Source of the DNA: Caballeronia megalochromosomata
GTDB lineage: Bacteria; Pseudomonadota; Gammaproteobacteria; Burkholderiales; Burkholderiaceae
Assembly (NCBI GenBank): GCA_001580565.1
Contig: LRBF01000284.1
Span: 1-64,000 of the forward strand
Direction: 5' to 3'
DNA: 64,000 nucleotides
The notes under the pieces are model-generated. The model had not been told where the DNA came from. It made no database searches and saw only the letters and a program-made list of their open reading frames with translations. Shown piece by piece: positions 1-8,265 of the stretch. How positions within the stretch are numbered: position 1 is the first letter of the stretch; the number at the start of each line of letters is the position of its first letter. Both the position numbers and the translations under genes were made by a program.

Positions 1-3000
1 TTGCTGCCCGCAGCAGAAGCCGGCGCCAAGTTCGATCTCACGCTGAGCCTGACGCACACGCAAGACGGTCTGGCTGGTACGTTCAGCTACGCCACCGATC
101 TGTTCGATGAAGCTACCATCGCCCGGCTGGGTGAGCGCTTCACGCGCTTGCTTGAGCGGGCGCTCGATCAGCCCGATGCGCCGCTGCATGCGCTTGAACT
201 CGTATTGCCCGAGGAGCACGCGCTGCTTGAACGCTGGAACGACACAGAGGCGCCTTATCCCCAACATCTGTGCATCCATCAGTTGTTTGAACAACAGGCT
301 CAACGTACGCCCGAGGCAACCGCGCTCGTCTTCGAAGATGAATCGCTTACCTATTCGCAACTGAATGCGCGCGCCAACCAGCTTGCGCATCATCTGATCG
401 CGTTGGGCGTGCGTGCCGAAGATCGCGTGGCGCTGTGCATGGAGCGTGGCATCGGCATGGTGGTCGCGTTGATGGCCATACTCAAGGCGGGCGGCGCTTA
501 CGTACCGCTCGATCCGGCCTATCCCGGCGAACGCCTGAGCCACATTCTCACCGATGCTACGCCGCGACTGCTGCTCGCCGATGCAGCCGGCCGTGAAGCG
601 CTAGGCGACACCGGTGCACTGACCGTGCTCGATCCCGACGCATCGCTCGATGACTCGCTCCCGCAAGACGACCCGCAAACCGACGTCGCCTCGCATCATC
701 TCGCTTATGTGATCTATACCTCGGGTTCCACGGGCAAGCCGAAGGGCGTTGCCATCGAACATCGCAATGCCGTCAACTTCCTGACCTGGAGCCATGAGGC
801 ATTCACACTCGAAGAACTCTCGCAGACACTGTTTGGAACGTCACTCAATTTCGATCTCTCGATCTACGAGTGTTTCGCTCCTCTGACGAGAGGCGGAACG
901 GTTCATCTGGTCGACAATGTCCTCGCGCTCGTCAGACGTCCGCACGAGCCCAGCCTCATCAATACGGTGCCATCGGCTATCACTTCGCTGCTGGATGCCG
1001 GTGCATCGCTGGCATCGGTCCGGACGATCAATCTCGCCGGTGAGCCACTCAAGCTCGCGCTGATGAAACGGATCTTCGCCGAAACCGGAATCGAGCGGCT
1101 GTGCAATCTGTACGGCCCATCCGAGACGACGACGTACTCGACCTGGATCCAGATGCATCGAGACGAGCATTTGACGGAAACCATCGGCAAGCCGATTGCC
1201 AACACGCGCATTTATCTGCTCGATGCGCAACGCCAGCCGGTGCCGCTCGGCACGGTGGGCGAGCTTTATATCGGTGGTGCGGGCGTGGCGCGTGGCTATC
1301 TGAATCGGCCCGACCTCACTGCCGAGCGCTTCCTCGACGATCCATTCGTCCCGGGCGCACGCATTTACCGCACCGGCGACCTCGCGCGCTATCGCGCCGA
1401 TGGCAACATCGAGTTCCTCGGCCGTAACGATCATCAGGTCAAGATCCGCGGTTTCCGCATCGAACTCGGTGAGATCGAGGCGCAACTCGTGAGTCATCCG
1501 GCGGTGCGTGAAGCCGTGGTCATCGCACGGGCCCGGCACGAAGAGACGCAGGATCAGCAACTCGTGGCCTATGTCACGCTGGCTTCAGAGATCGACGCAA
1601 GCGCCCTGCGCGAATACCTCGCCTCGCGTCTGCCCGACTACATGGTGCCCTCGGCCTTCGTCCTACTCGACGCCCTGCCCCTCACCCCCAACGGCAAGCT
1701 CGATCGCCGCGCACTGCCCGATCCGCAAGCCGATGCCTTCGCCCTGCGTCCCTTCGAAGCGCCGCAAGGTCCCACCGAGACCGCGCTCGCCGATTTGTGG
1801 GCCGAACTGCTCGGCCTCGAACGCGTCGGCCGGCAGGACAACTTCTTCGCGCTGGGCGGCCACTCGCTGCTCGCCGTGACGCTCGTCGAACGCATGCGCC
1901 GCGTCGATCTGCACGCCAGCGTGCGCGATCTGTTCGCCACGCCCGTGCTCAGTGCACTCGCGGCTTCGCTTGAACACGGTGTCTCCACTGCCGAGATCGT
2001 CGTCCCGCCCAACGCGATCACGCCCGACTGCATCGCACTCACGCCAGCCATGCTGCCGCTCATCGCGCTCACGCAGACGGACATCGATCGCATCGTCGCT
2101 CAGGTGCCCGGCGGCCTCGCCAACGTGCAGGATATCTATGCGCTCGCGCCGCTGCAGGAAGGCATCCTGTTCCATCACATGCTCACCATTCAGGGCGACC
2201 CGTATCTGCAAACCGCGCGCATCGCCTTCGATAGCCGCGCGCGACTCGACGCGTGGCTCGATGCGCTGCGCCACGTCGTCCAGCGCCATGACATTCTGCG
2301 CACCGCCTTCATCCACGAGGGCCTGAGCACGCCCGCTCAGGTGGTCTGGCGTGAAGCATCCTTGAGCATCGACGAGATCGAACTCGATCCCGCGCACGGT
2401 CCAGCCGACGAACAGCTCGCCGCCCTCTTCGATGCCCGCTCGCAGCGCCTTGCCCTGACGCAGGCGCCGCTGCTTCGGCTCACCCTCGCGCGCGAACCCG
2501 GCTCGGCGCGCTGGCTGGTGCTGCTCGTCTGGCATCACCTGATCGGCGATCACGTCACGCTGGAGGTGATCCAGAAGGAGATTGGCGCGCTGCTCGATGG
2601 TCGGGGACATTCGCTCAACGCGGCGCAGCCGTTCCGCGATCTGGTCGCTCAGGCGCGGCTCGGCGCAACTCAGGAGGCACACGAAGCCTTCTTCCGCGAC
2701 ATGCTCGCCGATGTGAACGAGCCCACGCTGCCCTTCGGCCTCACCGACGTTCATCACGACGGCTCGGCGGTCGCCGAAGCGCGCGTGAGCTTGCCCGTAT
2801 CGCTCAACACGCGTCTGCGCACGCAGGCCCGAAGCCTCGGCGTGAGTCTCGCGAGTCTGTGTCATCTCGCTCTGGCGCGTGTGCTCAGTGCGGCCAGTGC
2901 CGCCAGTCCGCAGGGGCACATCGTGTTCGGCACCGTGCTGCTCGGTCGCATGCAGGCGGGCGTCGATCAGGCTTTGGGGCTGTTGATCAACACGCTTCCG

Positions 3001-6000
3001 ATTCGCCTCGATGTGAACGAGGCCTCCGTCGCCGATAGCGTGCGTGACACGCATGAACGTCTCGCCGCCTTGCTGCAGCATCAGCACGCGCCGCTCGCGC
3101 TCGCGCAACGATGCAGTGGCGTGGACGCGCCCGCGCCGCTCTTCAGCGCCTTGCTCAACTATCGCCACAATCAGGCATCGGGTGATGAGCAGCAGGTCTT
3201 CGACGGCATCGAATTGCTCGGCGCCGAGGAGCGCACCAACTATCCGCTGATGCTCGCGGTCGAAGACGACGGTGAGAGCCTCGGACTCACCGCGCAGACC
3301 GTTGCGCCCCTCTCGCCCGGACAGTTGTGCGGGTACATGGAGCAAGCGCTGTCGAGTCTCGTGCTGGCGCTTGAACAAGCGCCTCAGACACCGGTCAATC
3401 AGCTCGACGTGCTGCCGCCTGAGACGCGCACGCTGCTGGTCGAAACCTGGAACGACACCGCTGCCGCATATCCCGAACACCTGTGCATCCATCAGTTGTT
3501 TGAACAACAGGTTCAACGCACGCCTGAAGCAACCGCGCTCGTCTTCGAGGATGAGGCGCTGACCTATGCGCAACTCAATGCGCGCGCCAATCGGCTTGCG
3601 CATCATCTGATCGCGCTGGGCGTGTGTCCCGAAGATCGCGTGGCGCTGTGTGTGGAGCGTGGCATCGGCATGGTGGTCGCGTTGCTGGGCATTCTCAAGG
3701 CCGGCGGCGCTTACGTGCCGCTCGACCCGGCGTATCCCGGCGAGCGTCTGAGTCACATCCTCACCGACTCCGCGCCGCGCCTCTTGCTCGCCGATACCGC
3801 CGGCCGTGAAGCGCTCGGCGACACCGGTGCGCTGCGCGTGCTTGATCCCAACGCATCGCTCGATGACGCACTCTCGCAAGACGATCCGCACACAGCCGTC
3901 GCCTCGCATCACCTCGCCTATGTGCTCTTCACCTCCGGGTCCACCGGCAAGCCCAAGGGCGTGATGGTCGAGCATCGCGAGATGCTCAACTTCCTCGGCT
4001 CGATGCGCGAAGTCACCGCCATGCGCGCGACCGATACGCTGCTCGCCGTCACGACCATCTCCTTCGATATCGCCGGGCTGGAGCTGTATCTGCCCTTGAG
4101 CACGGGCGCCTGTGTGGTGCTCGCGCGCGCCAGCGCCGCAGCCGATCCGCTCGCGCTGCAAGCCCTTATCGTGAAGCACGACATCAGTTTCATGCAGGCC
4201 ACGCCCGCGAGCTGGCGCATGCTGCTCGATGCGCAGTGGCCCGGCAGCGCGCAACTGAGCGCGCTGTGCGGGGGTGAAGCGTTGTCCGAGGGACTCGCCG
4301 CACGCCTGTCCGCCAAGGTCCGGTCGCTGTGCAATCTCTACGGTCCCACCGAAACCACGGTCTGGTCCTCGTACTATCGGTACGGGCTCGAAGCGGCCAC
4401 ATCATCCACGGTGCCGGTCGGTCGTCCGATCGCCAACACGCGCATGTATCTGCTCGATGCGCAACGTCAACTCGTGCCCCCGGGTGCGCTGGGTGAGCTT
4501 TATATCGGTGGGGCGGGCGTGGCGCGTGGGTATCTGAATCGTGCCGATCTCACTGCCGAGCGCTTCCTCGACGATCCGTTCGCGCCCGGCGCGCGTATGT
4601 ATCGCACGGGGGATCTCGCGCGTTATCGTGCCGATGGCAATATCGAGTTCCTTGGGCGCAACGATCATCAGGTCAAGATTCGTGGTTTCCGGATCGAGCT
4701 TGGTGAGATCGAGGCGCAGATCGCCAGTCATCCGGCGGTGCGGGAAGCGGTGGTGATCGCGCGGGCGCGGTTGCAGGATGATCAGCAGCTTGTCGCGTAC
4801 GTCACGCTGGTTTCAGAGATCGATGCAAGCGCCTTGCGCGAGTATCTCGATTCGCGTCTGCCCGATTACATGGTGCCCTCTGCCTTCGTCGTGCTCGATG
4901 CGCTGCCGCTCACGCCCAACGGCAAGCTCGATCGCCGCGCGCTGCCCGATCCGCAGTGGCAGAACCTCGACGCCTACGTCGCGCCGCGCACGTCGCTCGA
5001 ACATGCGCTCGCGCAGTGCTTCGCCAGTGTGCTCGGTCTCGAACGCGTCAGTGTCTTCGATAACTTCTTCGCGCTCGGTGGTCACTCGTTGCTCGCCGTA
5101 CAACTGATGGCGCATATCGACGCCAGGCTCGGCCAGAACATTTCCATCCGGGTCCTGTTCAATGCCCCTTCGGTGGCCGAGCTGGCAGACCATCTGAGCA
5201 CCGCGCCCTCGAACACGGAATTCGACACGATCCTGCCGATTCGTGCTCCCGGCGACGGCGCTCCGCTGTTCTGCATTCATCCGGTCGGCGGACTGGCGTG
5301 GAGCTATGCGGGCCTTGCTCAGACCATCGAAGGAAACCGGCCGATCTACGCCTTGCAGACTCCGGCGCTCCAGCAATCCGCTTACGGTCCGGCGAACATC
5401 GCGGAGATGGCGAGCGACTACATCGCGCGCATCCGGACCATTCAGCCGCAAGGGCCCTATCGCCTGCTCGGCTGGTCCTTCGGCGGATTGATCGCCTATG
5501 AAATGGCGACGCAGCTTCAAACCCTCGGCGAGACCGTCGATCAGCTCGTTCTGCTGGACTCGCGCGTGCCCGATAGCCGCGAAACGCGCGAGTTCGATGA
5601 ATGCGCGCTCATGGCGGCGGCCTTCCCGAATATGTCCGGTGAACTGACGGGCGCGCTTCGCGACATGCAGACGACTACCGAGCGTATTCATGCCTTGCGC
5701 GAACATCGGCTGATTCCGGCCTATATCACGGATCAGCACGTCATGACCCTGATCGATGCAACGCAGCGAAACACGCATCTGCAATCGACGTTTGCGCCAG
5801 GGCGGTTCGGCGGCGATCTCGTCTACTTCACGGCCTTGCGTTCCGATGCGTCCGTTCAGCCACGACACGTCGAACAATGGCGTGAGCGCGTGCAAGGCTC
5901 GGTCGTGAATTTCGACCTCGATTGCGCGCACGGCGAAATGTGCCAGCCCGCCTCGCTCGCGACGATCGGACAGCGCCTCGCTTCGCTGAACGTGTTCGAA

Positions 6001-6045
6001 GGTTCGACGCGCCGCTATCCCGATCAGGAACTCGGCGTGAAGTGA
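1..6045 (+). CDS. Non-ribosomal peptide synthetase, 3' part: (C)-A-T-C(dual E/C)-A-T-TE
   Basis: The gene enters from the left edge, so the 5' end is missing; 2014 codons are visible. Domains: tail of a C domain (about 1-75), A1 (about 90-580), carrier T1 (phosphopantetheine Ser622 in GGHSL), C (about 655-1120), A2 (about 1150-1650), T2 (Ser1696), and a thioesterase (about 1740-2010) with Ser1826 in GWSFGG, Asp1853 and His1977. The C domain has HHMLTIQGD (725-733) plus HHLIGDH (845-851), the pattern of dual epimerisation/condensation domains. Aligned by eye to the ten GrsA pocket positions, A1 reads DLYNNALTY(K), which I recall as an Ala/Gly-type code, and A2 reads DILQLGLVW(K), nearly the classic Gly code. 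Inferred product end: D-Ala (or Gly)-Gly, released by the TE. A hairpin terminator follows the stop. Domain calls are firm; substrates are moderate. Confidence 0.95.
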   Translation: MLPAAEAGAKFDLTLSLTHTQDGLAGTFSYATDLFDEATIARLGERFTRLLERALDQPDAPLHALELVLPEEHALLERWNDTEAPYPQHLCIHQLFEQQAQRTPEATALVFEDESLTYSQLNARANQLAHHLIALGVRAEDRVALCMERGIGMVVALMAILKAGGAYVPLDPAYPGERLSHILTDATPRLLLADAAGREALGDTGALTVLDPDASLDDSLPQDDPQTDVASHHLAYVIYTSGSTGKPKGVAIEHRNAVNFLTWSHEAFTLEELSQTLFGTSLNFDLSIYECFAPLTRGGTVHLVDNVLALVRRPHEPSLINTVPSAITSLLDAGASLASVRTINLAGEPLKLALMKRIFAETGIERLCNLYGPSETTTYSTWIQMHRDEHLTETIGKPIANTRIYLLDAQRQPVPLGTVGELYIGGAGVARGYLNRPDLTAERFLDDPFVPGARIYRTGDLARYRADGNIEFLGRNDHQVKIRGFRIELGEIEAQLVSHPAVREAVVIARARHEETQDQQLVAYVTLASEIDASALREYLASRLPDYMVPSAFVLLDALPLTPNGKLDRRALPDPQADAFALRPFEAPQGPTETALADLWAELLGLERVGRQDNFFALGGHSLLAVTLVERMRRVDLHASVRDLFATPVLSALAASLEHGVSTAEIVVPPNAITPDCIALTPAMLPLIALTQTDIDRIVAQVPGGLANVQDIYALAPLQEGILFHHMLTIQGDPYLQTARIAFDSRARLDAWLDALRHVVQRHDILRTAFIHEGLSTPAQVVWREASLSIDEIELDPAHGPADEQLAALFDARSQRLALTQAPLLRLTLAREPGSARWLVLLVWHHLIGDHVTLEVIQKEIGALLDGRGHSLNAAQPFRDLVAQARLGATQEAHEAFFRDMLADVNEPTLPFGLTDVHHDGSAVAEARVSLPVSLNTRLRTQARSLGVSLASLCHLALARVLSAASAASPQGHIVFGTVLLGRMQAGVDQALGLLINTLPIRLDVNEASVADSVRDTHERLAALLQHQHAPLALAQRCSGVDAPAPLFSALLNYRHNQASGDEQQVFDGIELLGAEERTNYPLMLAVEDDGESLGLTAQTVAPLSPGQLCGYMEQALSSLVLALEQAPQTPVNQLDVLPPETRTLLVETWNDTAAAYPEHLCIHQLFEQQVQRTPEATALVFEDEALTYAQLNARANRLAHHLIALGVCPEDRVALCVERGIGMVVALLGILKAGGAYVPLDPAYPGERLSHILTDSAPRLLLADTAGREALGDTGALRVLDPNASLDDALSQDDPHTAVASHHLAYVLFTSGSTGKPKGVMVEHREMLNFLGSMREVTAMRATDTLLAVTTISFDIAGLELYLPLSTGACVVLARASAAADPLALQALIVKHDISFMQATPASWRMLLDAQWPGSAQLSALCGGEALSEGLAARLSAKVRSLCNLYGPTETTVWSSYYRYGLEAATSSTVPVGRPIANTRMYLLDAQRQLVPPGALGELYIGGAGVARGYLNRADLTAERFLDDPFAPGARMYRTGDLARYRADGNIEFLGRNDHQVKIRGFRIELGEIEAQIASHPAVREAVVIARARLQDDQQLVAYVTLVSEIDASALREYLDSRLPDYMVPSAFVVLDALPLTPNGKLDRRALPDPQWQNLDAYVAPRTSLEHALAQCFASVLGLERVSVFDNFFALGGHSLLAVQLMAHIDARLGQNISIRVLFNAPSVAELADHLSTAPSNTEFDTILPIRAPGDGAPLFCIHPVGGLAWSYAGLAQTIEGNRPIYALQTPALQQSAYGPANIAEMASDYIARIRTIQPQGPYRLLGWSFGGLIAYEMATQLQTLGETVDQLVLLDSRVPDSRETREFDECALMAAAFPNMSGELTGALRDMQTTTERIHALREHRLIPAYITDQHVMTLIDATQRNTHLQSTFAPGRFGGDLVYFTALRSDASVQPRHVEQWRERVQGSVVNFDLDCAHGEMCQPASLATIGQRLASLNVFEGSTRRYPDQELGVK

Positions 6046-6049
6046 AGGC

Positions 6050-6086
6050 ATCGCCATCGGTTGAACAGCCGATGGCGATCTTCGTT
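6050..6086 (+). terminator. Hairpin terminator after the first NRPS gene
   Basis: A perfect 11-bp stem (ATCGCCATCGG at 6050-6060 with CCGATGGCGAT at 6069-6079) has an 8-nt loop and is followed by a T-rich stretch (CTTCGTTGT). It starts 5 nt after the NRPS stop codon, so this NRPS probably ends its own transcript and is not read through into the exporter unit. Confidence 0.75.
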
Positions 6087-6153
6087 GTCGTGAAGTGACG
6101 GAAACGAAAAGGAAGAATTCAAATGACCGTACGAATGTCACCTTTGCTGCCAG

Positions 6154-6187
6154 CAAAAAAAGCGGCGGCGCATGGCGCGCCGCCGCT
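6154..6187 (-). terminator. Rho-independent terminator of the GAF gene
   Basis: On the minus strand an 11-bp GC-rich stem (AGCGGCGGCGC, 6161-6171 with 6177-6187) is followed by seven T residues (the A-run at 6154-6160 on the plus strand). It lies 20 nt past the stop of the minus-strand GAF gene. Confidence 0.8.
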
Positions 6188-6206
6188 TGTCACACGAGGC
6201 GAACAG

Positions 6207-6863
6207 TCAGTTTCCGCGCCGCTGCTTTCGATCGCTATGCTTGCGCACGTTGCTGGCGAGTTCGGAAATGATCTCGGTCGCCGCGCCGATGATCTGGTTG
6301 AAGTCGAAACCCGCGCGCGTCATCTCGCGATAGAAGGATCGCGCGAGCAGCTTCGAGAGCTGGGCCGGATTCTGAACCGATTGCGCAACGATGTCGCCGA
6401 TCGTCTGATCCGACGCGCGCTTGAGTGTCATTCGCGCGAAGGGCGAGGACACGAGCTTCTGCAATCTGTCCGCCTCCACCGCTCGCGTGATGAACGCGGC
6501 GAAAATGCGCAGCAGCTTGAGGTCATGGTCGTCGAACTGCCGTTTGTCTCGCGGCCCCGACACCTGCACCACCCCGATGGCCGCTCCATTCGATTCAAGG
6601 ACCGAAAACATCTTGTCGCGCGCGTCCGAGTATTCGACGATCGCCGTCGTCGCTTCGAGATGCACCTCGCCGAACGACACGTAGCGGCCCGCGCACACTT
6701 TCGCGATCCGCTCGTCGGCCGTTACCGACACGACACATCGTTTCGCCCCGAGCGCCTCGGCGACCATCGCCGCGAGTTCTTCGGGTGAGCTGAAAGAATC
6801 GGCAGTGACCGCGAATTCATCCTGAGCGTCTGGCTCTTTGAAAACAGGTTCCGAATTTTTCAT
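6207..6863 (-). CDS. GAF-domain protein
   Basis: A soluble 218-aa protein with no signal peptide or membrane segment. Residues about 25-135 have the alternating strand/helix pattern of a small GAF ligand- or redox-sensing domain (for example FSVLESNGAAIGVVQVSG, then a final long helix). A helical C-terminus (about 140-218) ends in a very basic tail (RKHSDRKQRRGN). No kinase, cyclase or HTH domain is attached, so output would have to be through protein contacts. It lies between the two NRPS genes on the opposite strand and has its own terminator. A role in regulating the peptide cluster is possible but unproven. Confidence 0.7.
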   Translation of the reverse strand: MKNSEPVFKEPDAQDEFAVTADSFSSPEELAAMVAEALGAKRCVVSVTADERIAKVCAGRYVSFGEVHLEATTAIVEYSDARDKMFSVLESNGAAIGVVQVSGPRDKRQFDDHDLKLLRIFAAFITRAVEADRLQKLVSSPFARMTLKRASDQTIGDIVAQSVQNPAQLSKLLARSFYREMTRAGFDFNQIIGAATEIISELASNVRKHSDRKQRRGN

Positions 6864-6921
6864 GTGTGCATTTACCGGAAAATTTCATCGTGCGTCGTCG
6901 TGGCGACGACATCTGGGCCCG

Positions 6922-7137
6922 TCAAAAAGGGCTATAACCTGCTGCGCGGCCGACGAAAAGTCCCGCCTCGTAGGCGGCGTCGAGCGCACGTCTGAGCTCA
7001 CGAACACTCACGGTTCGAAAGCCGGCGGAGGGCATGCCGGCCGGCTCGAACGATTCGATGCCAAGCACTTCGTCCGAGATGGTGCGCAGCACTTCTGCGC
7101 GCGCTTCATCGTTTGTACTTTCCATGATCGTGCACAT
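6922..7137 (-). CDS. Conserved small hypothetical protein
   Basis: A 71-aa protein of unknown function, starting MCTIMESTNDEARAEV. A longer frame opens at 7215, but AGGAGG at 7146-7151, 8 nt before the ATG at 7137, supports the shorter start. The C-terminal half (VRELRRALDAAYEAGLFVGRA) looks like one amphipathic helix. There are no Cys or His clusters and no membrane segment. It lies 58 nt upstream of the GAF gene on the same strand, so the two may be cotranscribed. Confidence 0.55.
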   Translation of the reverse strand: MCTIMESTNDEARAEVLRTISDEVLGIESFEPAGMPSAGFRTVSVRELRRALDAAYEAGLFVGRAAGYSPF

Positions 7138-7377
7138 CTGCCGCGCCTCCTGGATGCATGTTATCGGATCGTCCACCGGTTTCACGTTCCGTGAAGGCCT
7201 GAACCGGCAGAACATCGTGAATAAGCTCAGGTTATGCGTGGAAAATTAGGATCCTGTGAGCGGATCCGGCGATGCGGGAACTAATCCGTTTCTAACTCTC
7301 GATCGTCAAGCTGTCTCCGTTTGATCGAATTCCGGCTCGTCAACCGCGAGCGGCAGCGTTCCTGACAGGTGACCACC

Positions 7378-8265
7378 ATGAAACGACCCTCTTTCGTACA
7401 ACGACGCAGCGTCAGAATCCGTAATGGCCGTTTCGAAATCTCGGTCGAGGATTCAGGCAGCACCGGAACGCCCTGCGTGCTGCTTCACGGCCGCGGCGAG
7501 TGCAGCGGCGTGTGGCGCTCGCTGACGGAATCCGCCTGTGCCGACCACCGTTTCGTGTCCATCGATCTTCGCGGGCATGGCGATTCGAGCTGGGACCCCG
7601 ACCGCGCATACGATGCCAGAACCCTCGCCGGCGACGTGCTCGAAGTCCTGCTTGCATTGAACATACGAAAGCCGGTGCTGATCGGTCATTCGCTGGGCGG
7701 CAGCGTTGCATTGCATCTGACCGGAATGCTCGAACAGTTTACCTCCGGACTCGTCCTCGTCGACTTTGGACCGGATTCCGATGGCCCCGGTTCACAAAAA
7801 GTGCTTGCCGAAATACGCGATACGCCGGCGCGGTTCGGCTCGATCACCGAGTATGCGCAGTGGCTTCAGGCGCGCCGTCCGCTTGCGAACGAACGCGCGC
7901 TGCAACATCTCGCGGCACACGCGCTGCGCCGCACGAATACGGGCGCCTTCGAGCCGAAGCTCGACAGGGCCGTCGCCGAATACTCGCCAGAAGACGCAGC
8001 GCACGGAGCCGAGCATGTGTGGACCATGCTCAGGTCCGTGCGATGCCCGAGCCTCGTCGTGCGCGGCATCGGGTCCGCGCTGCTCACGCCTCAGGTCGCA
8101 TGGCGCATGGCGCATCAGGCATTGCCCAAAGGGCAGCTCGCGACGATATCCGGCGCAGGCCATTCCGTGATGACCGACAATCCCGAGGCATTCAACCAGA
8201 CGATTCAGACGTTCCTTGCTTCCCTTTCGCCTGCAGCGAGCCGAGGCGCGTCATGTTTTCGTTGA
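7378..8265 (+). CDS. Alpha/beta hydrolase in the NRPS exporter unit
   Basis: About 295 aa with the alpha/beta hydrolase fold: oxyanion region LLHGRGE, DLRGHGDS, nucleophile elbow GHSLGG and a C-terminal GAGHS histidine. A GTG lies 9 nt upstream in frame (7369), but the AGGTGA stretch is better spaced for the ATG at 7378. The gene overlaps the start of the exporter by 13 nt, so the two are translationally coupled. It could be a tailoring esterase, a deacylase, a stand-alone editing thioesterase substitute or a detoxifying enzyme. The sequence alone does not decide between these. Confidence 0.85.
   Translation: MKRPSFVQRRSVRIRNGRFEISVEDSGSTGTPCVLLHGRGECSGVWRSLTESACADHRFVSIDLRGHGDSSWDPDRAYDARTLAGDVLEVLLALNIRKPVLIGHSLGGSVALHLTGMLEQFTSGLVLVDFGPDSDGPGSQKVLAEIRDTPARFGSITEYAQWLQARRPLANERALQHLAAHALRRTNTGAFEPKLDRAVAEYSPEDAAHGAEHVWTMLRSVRCPSLVVRGIGSALLTPQVAWRMAHQALPKGQLATISGAGHSVMTDNPEAFNQTIQTFLASLSPAASRGASCFR

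Noticed and set aside
1663-4254. Long open frame on the minus strand inside the first NRPS
   Set aside because: It mirrors the NRPS domains, has no ribosome site or known motif, and reads as the biased composition of high-GC antisense DNA.
7249-7267. GGATCC-N7-GGATCC between the small gene and the hydrolase
   Set aside because: Could pair as a short stem, but there is no T-tract and it is also two restriction-site palindromes, so chance is likely.
8253-8265. Possible frameshift between hydrolase and exporter
   Set aside because: Both proteins are complete at their ends; the 13-nt overlap is ordinary translational coupling.
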